DNA of 15,822 nucleotides. It comes from Chloroflexota bacterium (GTDB lineage Bacteria; Chloroflexota; Anaerolineae; Aggregatilineales; UBA3940). Below, piece after piece: positions 7,467-14,951 of the stretch. The first letter of the stretch is position 1; the number at the start of each line of letters is the position of its first letter. A program made the translations under genes and the position numbers. The notes below the pieces were generated by a model. The model was given only the letters and a program-made list of their open reading frames with translations. It had not been told where the DNA came from and did not search any database. The DNA is taken from contig JAADYZ010000208.1 of NCBI GenBank assembly GCA_010092775.1, forward strand, positions 1-15,822, given 5' to 3'.

Positions 7467-8521
7467 AAGTCTCGATCTGGCAGCAGTTCAGCAGCAACCA
7501 CAGCGCCGACTTCACGGTGATCGGCACCTTCCAATCAGTCGACCTGGCGCAGAAAGCGGAAGCAGAATTGCGCGCTATCCTGGCGGAAATTCTCGACTGG
7601 CGTGAGAACCCGGTCAACCAGTTAGAGGGGGTGGATCAAGAGGGTTGGGCGGGCCAACCCGTCACCGCGATTGAGCAGGAGATCGCCCAGCGCTATGGGG
7701 TTCGCTGGAGCCGCCTTGCATTGGATTGGTTCGCATCCCGTCGCGATATTGACGCCGCTGTGCAGCGCTTAGGCAGCACTGTTTTCGTTACCTCACAGAT
7801 CGAAACCTGGCTCGGCCAGGAACCCTTCGATGCCTTACTGGAGTCGCTAGGGGCGCAGGTCGGCACGATCGGTGAGGCCAGCGCTAACACAGCCAAGGTG
7901 CATCTCACAGCAGTTGCTCCCGACGAATCCACTGCAGCTGCCGTCGCAGACGCCGTCAGACGCTACCAGCTCAACGCGATCCATGCGGCCCCACCCTGGC
8001 TCGAGCTGCCCGACCTCGTCCAAATCACTTTGGCCACTGGCGAGATCGTCACCCTCTCCAGAGAGAAGGTCTTAGACCTTTTAGACTGGCAGGCTGAGCT
8101 TCAGCAGCGTGAGCAGCAAGCCGCTGCCGCATTCATGCAGTCCGAGGGCTACCAACAAATAATGAGCGAGATACAAGAGGCGCAGCTCAGCGGTGAGACT
8201 GAACAGGTCCGCGCCCTGATGGACCAATTACAGGAGCTGCGACAGGCATTCGGCGATGCGAATCTGATCCATACGGTACGCAGCTCGACCAGTGAGGAGG
8301 AACGCCGCCGCGCCCAGATCGCCAGTTCACTCGGTTTGATGGTCATGTACCGTCGCGAAGGGGCCGGATTTGGCTTGATCGAACGCGAGGGGACTCAGCT
8401 TCGGCTGGCCAGCATTCACTTCCATTGGATCGCCTACGGTCTACCTGCTCTGATTTCCTATCTAGAGCGGCTTGGCTTCACTGAGATCGACTATCAGATC
8501 AAGCTCAGCAGCTCTAGCTAA
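7463..8521 (+). CDS. Protein of unknown function, longer member of the pair with coiled-coil insert
   Basis: No named family is recognised. It is 352 residues, soluble, opening MKVSIWQQFSSNHSADF. The ATG at 7463 overlaps the preceding stop by 4 bp (ATGA), with GGGAG upstream inside the previous gene. Residues 14-165 match the shorter neighbour: FTVIGTF (17-23), AELRAIL (34-40), RYGVRW (77-82), PFD (121-123). The C-terminus GFTEIDYQIKL (338-348) matches the neighbour's end. Between these lies an extra stretch, about 198-290, rich in Glu, Gln, Leu and Ala and predicted to be helical or coiled coil (LLDWQAELQQREQQ, MSEIQEAQL, ALMDQLQELRQ). The protein therefore looks like a duplicate of its neighbour that gained an interaction segment, or the neighbour lost it. 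No catalytic motif is evident. Its stop overlaps the tail of the convergent cyclase gene by 8 bp. Confidence 0.8.
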   Translation: MKVSIWQQFSSNHSADFTVIGTFQSVDLAQKAEAELRAILAEILDWRENPVNQLEGVDQEGWAGQPVTAIEQEIAQRYGVRWSRLALDWFASRRDIDAAVQRLGSTVFVTSQIETWLGQEPFDALLESLGAQVGTIGEASANTAKVHLTAVAPDESTAAAVADAVRRYQLNAIHAAPPWLELPDLVQITLATGEIVTLSREKVLDLLDWQAELQQREQQAAAAFMQSEGYQQIMSEIQEAQLSGETEQVRALMDQLQELRQAFGDANLIHTVRSSTSEEERRRAQIASSLGLMVMYRREGAGFGLIEREGTQLRLASIHFHWIAYGLPALISYLERLGFTEIDYQIKLSSSS

Positions 8522-9578
8522 GGCGACCTTGCAGAGCATAGGCTATCATGCGGCCTTTGCCCTTGACGTCTACTTGCTCTTCGATGAATTCGTAGTCGTG
8601 TTGCAGATAGGCATAGGTAGACGGTGAAACCATAATCTTGCCTGGCGCACTGAGGGATTCCATCCGGCTGGCCATGTTGACCGTGTCGCCAAAGAGGTCG
8701 TAGATGAAGCGCTTCATCCCAACGATCCCGCCTATAACCGGGCCAGAGCTAATGCCAATGCGCACTTTGTAGGGGCTGCGCATCACTTCGTTCAACTGGT
8801 CGATCTCGTTCTGCATATCCAAGGCCACTTCAGCCGCAGCAAAGGCATGGTTGGGATCAGGAATCGGCACCCCAGCAACCGCCATGTAGGCGTCACCAAT
8901 GGTTTTGATCTTCTCCAATCCGTGCCGTTCGCTGGCTTCATCAAACACCGAAAAGATCAGATTCAAGCGGTCGATTAACTCGACGGGTGTGGCGTCTGAG
9001 GCCATGGTTGTAAAGCCAACCAGATCGGCGAATAACACGGAACTCTCATCAAAAAGCTGTGGCACGCTGGTGTCCCGCTCCTTGAGTTCCTCGACAATGG
9101 CAGCGGGCAGGATGTTCACCAGGAGCTGGTCCATCTGCGTCTTTTCCTGCTCCACCTGCTCCACATAGCTGCGTTCCAAGTCGTGGGCACGTTTCATCGC
9201 CAGCGAGGCATTGATGCGTGCGCGCAGCAGCAGGGGATCAAAGGGCTTGGTCAGGTAGTCGGTCGCACCCAGTTCAATGCAGCGCAGCACCCCTTCAACC
9301 TCATCGACCGACGAGACAACAATCACTGGAATGTGGCTCAAACTGGGGTCGTCTTTCATCGTGGTGAGGACGTCCATACCGTCCATGCCGGGCATGATGA
9401 GATCGAGCAAGACTAGATCGAAGCTCTCGTTATGCAGTTTGTCGAGCGCTGCTTCTCCGCTTTCCGCCAATTCCACCGTGTGGCCCTGCTGCTCCACACC
9501 GCGCTGCAACATAAGACGGTTCATGCGGTTGTCATCCACAACCAGAATGTGTCCGGCGGGAGTTGTCCGTGTGTTCAT
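8514..9578 (-). CDS. Response regulator-class III adenylate cyclase
   Basis: Predicted cytoplasmic protein of 354 residues that makes cyclic AMP under control of a phosphorylated receiver. The ATG at 9578 is preferred, with GGAGG 11 nt upstream (the complement of 9590-9594); an upstream in-frame TTG (9596) is possible. Residues 10-125 are a receiver domain with acidic pair D15/D16, phospho-acceptor D59 (LVLLDLIMPGMDG) and K111 (LTKPFD). A helical linker spans about 126-165. The cyclase domain follows, with metal-binding D185 (LFADLVGFT) and D229 (KTIGDAYMAVAG), the adenine-selecting pair K225 and D294 (YDLFGDTVN), and transition-state N301 and R305. All catalytic positions of an active homodimeric adenylate cyclase are present, and the K/D pair favours ATP over GTP. 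No histidine kinase is adjacent, so its phosphodonor is elsewhere. Confidence 0.92.
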   Translation of the reverse strand: MNTRTTPAGHILVVDDNRMNRLMLQRGVEQQGHTVELAESGEAALDKLHNESFDLVLLDLIMPGMDGMDVLTTMKDDPSLSHIPVIVVSSVDEVEGVLRCIELGATDYLTKPFDPLLLRARINASLAMKRAHDLERSYVEQVEQEKTQMDQLLVNILPAAIVEELKERDTSVPQLFDESSVLFADLVGFTTMASDATPVELIDRLNLIFSVFDEASERHGLEKIKTIGDAYMAVAGVPIPDPNHAFAAAEVALDMQNEIDQLNEVMRSPYKVRIGISSGPVIGGIVGMKRFIYDLFGDTVNMASRMESLSAPGKIMVSPSTYAYLQHDYEFIEEQVDVKGKGRMIAYALQGRLS

Positions 9579-9805
9579 GGGTGGGGTGTCCTCCAACAGA
9601 CGGGTCTCGATCGCTTCGTCTGGGAGCTAGTCTACTGCCTGCCTTACTATGCCGCCACTTGCCGAATTCTAACCCTACTTTATGACGCCCTTTATCAAAT
9701 GACTGTGCGATTTGAGCCGAATCGCTAAACTCCAATAGGTGGTTTGCACAGGTCATTAGGCTGTTAGGCCGATCAAAAGAGAAAGAAAATGGGGAAACGA
9801 ATTCG

Positions 9806-10714
9806 ATGAGTAATATCTTGAAGATTGTCTTAGCTATAGCAGGCGCCCTGATGGCGATCGTCGTGGTTGCGGTGATCGTCGTGGTGGTTTCAAGCAATGG
9901 CGTCCTAAACGAAACCTATGATGTGGAGGTCGCTGCGATTAGCATTCCGACGGATGCGGAGAGCCTGGCCGAAGGTGAGCGCCTCACCTGGACCTGGGGG
10001 TGTTGGCATTGTCATGGGGAAGATCTAGGTGGCCAGGAATTCCTGGATGATGGTGCGATAGGGTATCTCTACGCGACGAATCTCACTGGCGCACCAGGCA
10101 GTCCGACCGAGAGTTACGACACGCTGGATTGGATCGGTGCCATCCGTCATGGGATCAAGCCCGACAACAGCTCGATAGTTATCATGCCCTCCTATGAATA
10201 CACCTTCATGACCGACGAAGACCTGGGCCGGATGGTTGCCTACCTGGAGTCACTGGAGCCGATTGAGCGCGAGGCCAGTGCCTCGGAAAGCTGGGGCCCA
10301 GTCGGGCGAATGCTGCTCCTAGCCGGTGAGCTTCCCGTCTCAGCAGCCCTGATCAATCACGATGCGGAGCGCCTGGCATCTTTGGAGCCTGCTGCTACGG
10401 TCGAGTACGGTGAGTATCTCGCTGTGGGTTGTGAGGGCTGTCACGGGACGAACTATTCCGGTGGTCCGCTGCCGGGCGGCACTGACCTTCCCCCTGCGCC
10501 AAACCTGACGCCCACCGATGACGGGTTGGCCGATTGGACGCTGGAAGAATTCACCCTGGCCATGCGTGAGGGGGTCAGCCGCGACGGCTCTGGCCTCAAT
10601 CCGGTCCACATGCCCTGGCCGGGCTACGCTTTCTACACCGACGTAGAGATGGAAGCAATCTGGCTGTTCTTGCAAGACCTGCCGCCCCTGGCCTACAACA
10701 CGCCGACTGAATGA
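9806..10714 (+). CDS. Membrane-anchored dihaem cytochrome c
   Basis: Predicted electron-transfer protein of 302 residues, held outside the cytoplasmic membrane by an N-terminal hydrophobic segment (about residues 6-29). No lipobox or clear cleavage site is seen. The two c-type haem sites are CWHCH (C66, C69, H70) and CEGCH (C209, C212, H213). Likely distal methionine ligands are M127 (IVIMPSYEY) and M269 (NPVHMPWPGY). The two halves share the order haem site, then NLT (91-93 and 233-235), then D/E-rich W segment, then Met, which suggests internal duplication. GGGGA at 9791-9795 is the probable ribosome binding site. Such two-domain cytochromes c are often electron-shuttle subunits of dehydrogenases or alternative complexes, but no oxidoreductase subunit is adjacent, so the partner is unknown. 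A GC-rich hairpin follows the stop. Confidence 0.92.
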   Translation: MSNILKIVLAIAGALMAIVVVAVIVVVVSSNGVLNETYDVEVAAISIPTDAESLAEGERLTWTWGCWHCHGEDLGGQEFLDDGAIGYLYATNLTGAPGSPTESYDTLDWIGAIRHGIKPDNSSIVIMPSYEYTFMTDEDLGRMVAYLESLEPIEREASASESWGPVGRMLLLAGELPVSAALINHDAERLASLEPAATVEYGEYLAVGCEGCHGTNYSGGPLPGGTDLPPAPNLTPTDDGLADWTLEEFTLAMREGVSRDGSGLNPVHMPWPGYAFYTDVEMEAIWLFLQDLPPLAYNTPTE

Positions 10715-10728
10715 CGCATCGCCACATG

Positions 10729-10747
10729 GGCCGCCATTTAGGCGGCC
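10729..10747 (+). terminator. GC-rich stem-loop after the cytochrome c gene
   Basis: GGCCGCC (10729-10735) and GGCGGCC (10741-10747) pair perfectly around ATTTA, 14 bp after the cytochrome stop codon. No T-run follows, so it may be a weak terminator or an RNA-stabilising hairpin. Confidence 0.5.
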
Positions 10748-10800
10748 TGCCTGATTGGACCGATCTATGCTTTCTCTTATGGCGTAAGATCAACCGACTT

Positions 10801-10813
10801 CCTAGACTCTAGG
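10801..10813. promoter_or_regulatory. 13-bp palindrome upstream of msrA
   Basis: CCTAGA-C-TCTAGG is a perfect palindrome 41 bp before the msrA start. Its position suits an operator or promoter-proximal site, but no clear -10/-35 pair accompanies it and it could be chance. Confidence 0.3.
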
Positions 10814-10853
10814 TAGTAGCGTATTCAATGTAGATCCGAATCAGGAGATAGAT

Positions 10854-11396
10854 ATGGCACAGGAAGTGGCGACCCTCGCAGGTGGGTGTTTTTGGTGTTT
10901 AGAGGCCGTCTATGATGAGCTAGCCGGTGTGACCGATGTGTTGTCGGGCTACTCCGGCGGCCATGTGGTCAATCCAAGTTATCAGCAGGTCGTGAACAAA
11001 GACACTGGCCACGCTGAGGTGGTGCAGGTCACCTTTGACCCAGAGGTGGTGAGCTTCGCTGATTTGCTGGATGTGTTCTTCACCATCCACGATCCGACCA
11101 CCCTCAACCGCCAGGGCGCCGACGTTGGCCCGCAGTACCGCTCGGCCATCTTCTATCACAACGATGAGCAGAAGCGCATCGCTGAGGAGAAGATCGCCGA
11201 ATTCAATGCGGCTGGCCTGTGGACTAATCCCATCGTCACCGAGGTGACTGCGTTTGAGGCCTTCTACGTCGCTGAAGACTATCACCAGAACTACTATGCC
11301 AATCACCCGATGCAGGGCTATTGCATGGTTGTCATCGCGCCTAAGGTCGGCAAGTTCCGCAAGAAGTTCTTTGATCGCCTCAAGGCGACCGCTTAA
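10854..11396 (+). CDS. msrA: Peptide-methionine (S)-S-oxide reductase MsrA
   Basis: Repairs oxidised proteins by reducing methionine-S-sulfoxide to methionine with thioredoxin as the usual electron source; cytoplasmic, as no signal peptide is seen. It is 180 residues, normal for a stand-alone MsrA. The active-site motif is GGCFWCLEAVY with catalytic C12. Further family signatures are GYSGGHVVNPSYQQV with the DTGHAEVVQVTFDP segment, FFTIHDPTT, and GADVGPQYRSAIF. EDYHQNYYANHP closes the fold. AGGAG at 10843-10847 gives ideal spacing to the ATG. C15 is the only other cysteine close to the active site; a further Cys in the C-terminal part (QGYCMV) could act in recycling. No msrB is fused or adjacent. 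A strong terminator follows. Confidence 0.97.
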   Translation: MAQEVATLAGGCFWCLEAVYDELAGVTDVLSGYSGGHVVNPSYQQVVNKDTGHAEVVQVTFDPEVVSFADLLDVFFTIHDPTTLNRQGADVGPQYRSAIFYHNDEQKRIAEEKIAEFNAAGLWTNPIVTEVTAFEAFYVAEDYHQNYYANHPMQGYCMVVIAPKVGKFRKKFFDRLKATA

Positions 11397-11408
11397 CAGA
11401 ACTCTCCC

Positions 11409-11432
11409 AAGAGCACCCTCCGGGGTGCTCTT
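11409..11432 (+). terminator. Rho-independent terminator of msrA
   Basis: AAGAGCACCC and GGGTGCTCTT form a 10-bp stem with a TCCG tetraloop, 12 bp after the msrA stop, ending in a short T-run. It lies between convergent genes and could also act on the GNAT transcript from the other side, although that side lacks a T-run. Confidence 0.8.
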
Positions 11433-11437
11433 TCGAT

Positions 11438-11992
11438 TCAACCCGGATGCTTGATCAGCCCGATGACCTGGAACCAGCTTGGGTAGCCCAGCGGGTTGCG
11501 CATGATTGACATGCCGACCTTTTCCATCACGCCGATGGAGGCAGCGTTGTCAAACTCGGTCAAGGCGACCAGGCGGGCAAATCCATATTGATCAAACAAG
11601 GCCGCGATGAAGGCGGCTGCCGCTTCGCTGGCGTAGCCCTTGCGCCAATAGCTCGGCGAGATCGCCCAGAACAGGCTGTACTCCACGTAGTTGAGCGGCA
11701 CAGCAGGTGGCTTAGAGTCAAACACGTTCCAAGGCACCATTTGAGGCTGGACGCCAATCGCCCCGATGGGGGTGCTGTCGGCCAAAGCGACCACATACTC
11801 GCCATGCGGAGGCTGGTAAAGGGCCTCCAGGTGACGGTAGCTGCTCATCGTCCAGCCGACGAAGTCGCTCGTCTGCTCCAGGCTTTGATCGGCGTTGAAC
11901 GCGCCCAAGGTAAGCTCGCGCCGAAAGGGGACATCGTCCGGCCTGAAGTCTCGAATACGGAGGCGAGGGGTGCTAAGAGGGGGGAAGCGCAT
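11438..11992 (-). CDS. GNAT family N-acetyltransferase (RimJ/RimL-like)
   Basis: Predicted acetyl-CoA-dependent N-acetyltransferase of 184 residues. It opens with TPRLRIRDFRPDD, the usual first strand of the RimJ/RimL-type (Acetyltransf_3) group. The acetyl-CoA pyrophosphate-binding motif is WRKGYASEA (116-124), preceded by the strand VEYSLFWAI. The later NAASIGVMEKVGM (149-161) is the typical Asn/Ser helix lining the CoA site. GGAGG (complement of 12001-12005) sits 8 nt before the ATG at 11992. It follows ppdK on the same strand after an 80-bp gap that contains a probable terminator, so it is likely transcribed separately or by read-through. The substrate (ribosomal protein, antibiotic or metabolite) cannot be told from sequence. 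Confidence 0.88.
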   Translation of the reverse strand: MRFPPLSTPRLRIRDFRPDDVPFRRELTLGAFNADQSLEQTSDFVGWTMSSYRHLEALYQPPHGEYVVALADSTPIGAIGVQPQMVPWNVFDSKPPAVPLNYVEYSLFWAISPSYWRKGYASEAAAAFIAALFDQYGFARLVALTEFDNAASIGVMEKVGMSIMRNPLGYPSWFQVIGLIKHPG

Positions 11993-12015
11993 CAGCTATA
12001 CCTCCAGAAAGCAAA

Positions 12016-12049
12016 CGAGATGGAACAGGAATCACCATGCTCCATCTCG
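12016..12049 (-). terminator. Probable terminator of ppdK
   Basis: CGAGATGGA (12016-12024) and TCCATCTCG (12041-12049) pair perfectly around a 16-nt loop. On the minus strand the stem is followed by TTTGCTTTCT, which fits an intrinsic terminator 23 bp after the ppdK stop. The GNAT ribosome binding site begins right after it, so it might also modulate GNAT expression. Confidence 0.6.
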
Positions 12050-12071
12050 ATAGATCTGACGATTGAATGGG

Positions 12072-14768
12072 CTAGGCTGGAACAATCGCTTGATGCGACT
12101 CGTTCTCAGCGATCGTAGCATGGGCCGCCGCCAGCACCGCAATCGGAATGCGGTAAGGCGAGCAGCTCACATAGTCCAGACCAGCATTGTGGAAGAACAG
12201 CACCGACTTCGGGTCGCCGCCGTGCTCGCCGCAGATGCCAACTTTGAGGTCGGGCCGTGCAGCACGCCCGCGATCTGTGCCGAAGCGGACCAGTTCGCCG
12301 ACACCCGTCGCGTCGATTGAGCGGAAGGGGTCATCCGGCATGATGCCGTTGGCCACGAAACCGGCCAGGAAGCGCGCCGAGTCGTCGCGGCTTAGGCCCA
12401 GTGTGGTTTGCGTCAGGTCGTTGGTGCCAAAGGAGAAGAACTCTGCCTGTTCTGCGATTTCGTTGGCAGTTAGAGCGGCTCGCGGCAGTTCGATCATCGT
12501 GCCAACCGTGTAGTCCAATTCGATCTGATATTCTTCGAAGACCTCGCTCGCAACACGGCGCACGATCTCCTCTTGCGCACGGTATTCGGTCACCCAGGCC
12601 ACCAGCGGGATCATCACCTCTGGGATAACCTGTATGCCCTGCTGATGGCAGCGTACCGCCGCTGTGAAGATGGCCCGGACCTGCATCTCGGTGACTTCAG
12701 GATAGACAATTCCGAGACGGCAGCCGCGATGGCCCAGCATGGGGTTCTTCTCTTGCAAGCGCTCGATCTGTTCAAGCGTCTCGGTCAGGTCGTTGATCTC
12801 GCGCATCAGTTCGTCAATTTGCGCAAGGGTGCTCGCGTCGCGCAGTTGCAGCTTTCGATCAGTGATGGCCAGCATCGTTTCTTCGTGGCTGGGCAGGAAC
12901 TCGTGCAAGGGTGGGTCGAGCAAGCGAATAGTCACCGGATAGCCGTCCATCACCCGGAACAGGTCCATGAAGTCCTGCACTTGGAAGGGTTCCAGCCGGG
13001 CCAGCGCTTCTGCCCGTGCGATTGGATTGGGGGCCATGATCATGTCGCGCATGTGGTCGATGCGCTCATCTTCGAAGAACATATGCTCAGTTCGGCAGAG
13101 GCCAATCCCGGACGCACCGAAATCGCGCGCAACCTGGGCATCGGGGCCGTTGTCGGCGTTGGCCCGTACCCCCAGGCGTTTGACCTCTGTGGCCCAGCGC
13201 ATGACTGTGTCGAAGTATTCGTCCAGAATCGGTTCAATCGTCGGGATGTTGCCGAGCAGCACCTGCCCCTCGTTACCATCCACTGTAACCCAATCGCCAG
13301 CGCTCACCGGCGTATCACCGACCATGAACAACTGCGAAGGATAATCGATCTCGATCTCATGGCAGCCGACCACGCAGCATTTGCCCATGCCGCGCGCGAC
13401 GACCGCCGCGTGCGAGGTCACACCGCCGCGCGAGGTGACAATCGCCTCAGCGGCGACCATCCCGTGAAAGTCGTCGGGGCTGGTTTCGGTGCGCACCAGG
13501 ATCACCGGTTCCCCGCGTTCCGCCCACTTGACGGCATCATCCGCGGTAAAGACAACCTTGCCCGACGCAGCGCCCGGTGAGGCGGGCAGTCCTTTGGTGA
13601 GCACTTTGGCATCGGCATTAGGGTCCACAACCGGATGCAGCACCTGCTCCAGGTGATTTGGTGTAACGCGCTTGAGCGCCTCGTCCTTGGTGATGACACC
13701 TTCACGAACCATATCAACCGCCACCCGGACGGCGGCGCGTCCGCTGCGTTTCCCCGTGCGCGTCTGGAGCATCCACAGCTTGCCACGCTCGATCGTAAAC
13801 TCGATGTCCTGCATATCGTGATAGTGTGTTTCAAGGCGGTCGGCAATTTGGATCAGTTGACGATAGGTGTCTGGCAAGGACTCCGCCATATAGGTGATGG
13901 GCAGCGGGGTGCGAATACCGGCGACCACGTCTTCGCCCTGCGCGTTCGTCAAATACTCACCGAAAATCACCGGCTGGCCGGTACTGGGATTACGGGTGAA
14001 GGCTACGCCAGTTCCAGAGTCGTCGCCGGCATTGCCGAAGACCATCGTCTGAACGCTGACCGCCGTACCGATCGAGTCGTCAATGTTGTTAATGCGGCGA
14101 TAGTCAATCGAGCGGCGGTTCATCCAGGAGTCGAAGACAGCCGCAATCGCCATGCGCAACTGCTCATAGGGGTCTTCTGGCACAATCTGGCGTGTCTCGC
14201 CCTGGATGATGTCCTGATAGCGTTGTACGATCAGCTTGATCGTCTCCACGTCGTCGTGGTGCGCGTGGGAGCCGTTGCTGCTGGCCCCATAGATCTGGCT
14301 GGCACCACGCAGCAGCTTTTCGCGTGGTGTACCCAGTACGATCTCGCCGAACATCTCGACAAAGCGGCGGTAGGCATCCCAGGCGAAGCGTTCGTCATGC
14401 GTCAGCTCGGCTAGACCTTTGACGGTCTCCTGATTCAGGCCGAGGTTTAGCACCGTGTCCATCATGCCGGGCATGCTGACAGCGGCACCAGAGCGCACCG
14501 ACAGCAGCAGTGGATTGGTTGGCGCACCGAAGGTTTTGCCGGTTTTCTCCTCGACATCGCTGAGCGCGGCGAGGCTCTGCTCCCACATGTTATCGGGAAA
14601 GTGCTTGTTGTTCGCATAGTATTCTCGGCAGGCGCTGGTGGTGATGGTGAAGCCGGGAGGTACCGGCAGCCCTGCGCTAGACATCTCAGCCAGCCCTGCG
14701 CCCTTGCCACCCAGCAAGTCGCGCATGGCTTGACTACCCTCTTCGAAGTGATAGACCCATTTGCTCAT
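12072..14768 (-). CDS. ppdK: Pyruvate, phosphate dikinase
   Basis: Interconverts pyruvate, ATP and phosphate with phosphoenolpyruvate, AMP and pyrophosphate in the cytoplasm, feeding gluconeogenesis or pyrophosphate-linked glycolysis. At 898 residues it is slightly longer than the usual 870-880. The N-terminal nucleotide-binding part carries LLGGKGAGLAEM (K22) and SVRSGAAVSMPGMMDT (R92). The swivelling phosphohistidine domain has GGVTSHAAVVARGMG with catalytic H453. The C-terminal PEP/pyruvate barrel has GIGLCRTEHMFF, GHRGCRLGI, SFGTNDLTQ and GICGEHGGDP with catalytic C846. All key residues are present and the gene is intact. The ATG at 14768 has GAGGAG about 11 nt upstream. It is divergent from padR with 183 bp between starts, so PadR control is possible but unproven. 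Confidence 0.98.
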   Translation of the reverse strand: MSKWVYHFEEGSQAMRDLLGGKGAGLAEMSSAGLPVPPGFTITTSACREYYANNKHFPDNMWEQSLAALSDVEEKTGKTFGAPTNPLLLSVRSGAAVSMPGMMDTVLNLGLNQETVKGLAELTHDERFAWDAYRRFVEMFGEIVLGTPREKLLRGASQIYGASSNGSHAHHDDVETIKLIVQRYQDIIQGETRQIVPEDPYEQLRMAIAAVFDSWMNRRSIDYRRINNIDDSIGTAVSVQTMVFGNAGDDSGTGVAFTRNPSTGQPVIFGEYLTNAQGEDVVAGIRTPLPITYMAESLPDTYRQLIQIADRLETHYHDMQDIEFTIERGKLWMLQTRTGKRSGRAAVRVAVDMVREGVITKDEALKRVTPNHLEQVLHPVVDPNADAKVLTKGLPASPGAASGKVVFTADDAVKWAERGEPVILVRTETSPDDFHGMVAAEAIVTSRGGVTSHAAVVARGMGKCCVVGCHEIEIDYPSQLFMVGDTPVSAGDWVTVDGNEGQVLLGNIPTIEPILDEYFDTVMRWATEVKRLGVRANADNGPDAQVARDFGASGIGLCRTEHMFFEDERIDHMRDMIMAPNPIARAEALARLEPFQVQDFMDLFRVMDGYPVTIRLLDPPLHEFLPSHEETMLAITDRKLQLRDASTLAQIDELMREINDLTETLEQIERLQEKNPMLGHRGCRLGIVYPEVTEMQVRAIFTAAVRCHQQGIQVIPEVMIPLVAWVTEYRAQEEIVRRVASEVFEEYQIELDYTVGTMIELPRAALTANEIAEQAEFFSFGTNDLTQTTLGLSRDDSARFLAGFVANGIMPDDPFRSIDATGVGELVRFGTDRGRAARPDLKVGICGEHGGDPKSVLFFHNAGLDYVSCSPYRIPIAVLAAAHATIAENESHQAIVPA

Positions 14769-14847
14769 CGGATAAGATTCTCCTCAACGTAACATGAGTT
14801 GTGTGGTGGATTGGCGTGGGGTGAGGAACCACGCGAACGTTCTACTT

Positions 14848-14875
14848 TTGAGGTTAGTTGTTTGTGAGGTAAATT
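14848..14875 (+). promoter_or_regulatory. Candidate padR promoter
   Basis: TTGAGG (14848-14853) and TAAATT (14870-14875) are 16 bp apart, about 77 bp before the padR ATG. Moderate match. The inverted repeat at 14875-14902 begins at its last base, covering the expected transcription start. Confidence 0.35.
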
Positions 14876-14902
14876 GCAAAGGCTGATTGGATCAGTTTTG
14901 CA
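14875..14902. promoter_or_regulatory. Inverted repeat in the ppdK-padR intergenic region (candidate operator)
   Basis: TGCAAA-GG-CTGAT-TGG-ATCAG-T-TTTGCA: two nested arm pairs (TGCAAA/TTTGCA and CTGAT/ATCAG) around a TGG centre. It sits between divergent ppdK and padR starts, just downstream of the candidate padR -10, where a repressor would block transcription. Confidence 0.45.
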
Positions 14903-14951
14903 CGGCGCAGTCTCAAACGCACGCAATGCAGCCCTGATAAGGAGCAGTACT

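Noticed and set aside
9579..9805. Promoters for the cyclase and cytochrome genes
   Set aside because: Partial matches (TAGAAT on the minus strand, TTGAGC on the plus strand) lack partners at acceptable spacing.
12573..13580. Long open frame (335 codons) on the plus strand opposite ppdK
   Set aside because: It is antisense to an intact, highly conserved ppdK. Its translation is rich in His/Arg/Gly with no family motifs, and such frames are common opposite GC-rich genes.
13635..14414. Second long plus-strand open frame (259 codons) opposite ppdK
   Set aside because: Same reason: a shadow of ppdK codon bias, with no ribosome binding site or recognisable domain.
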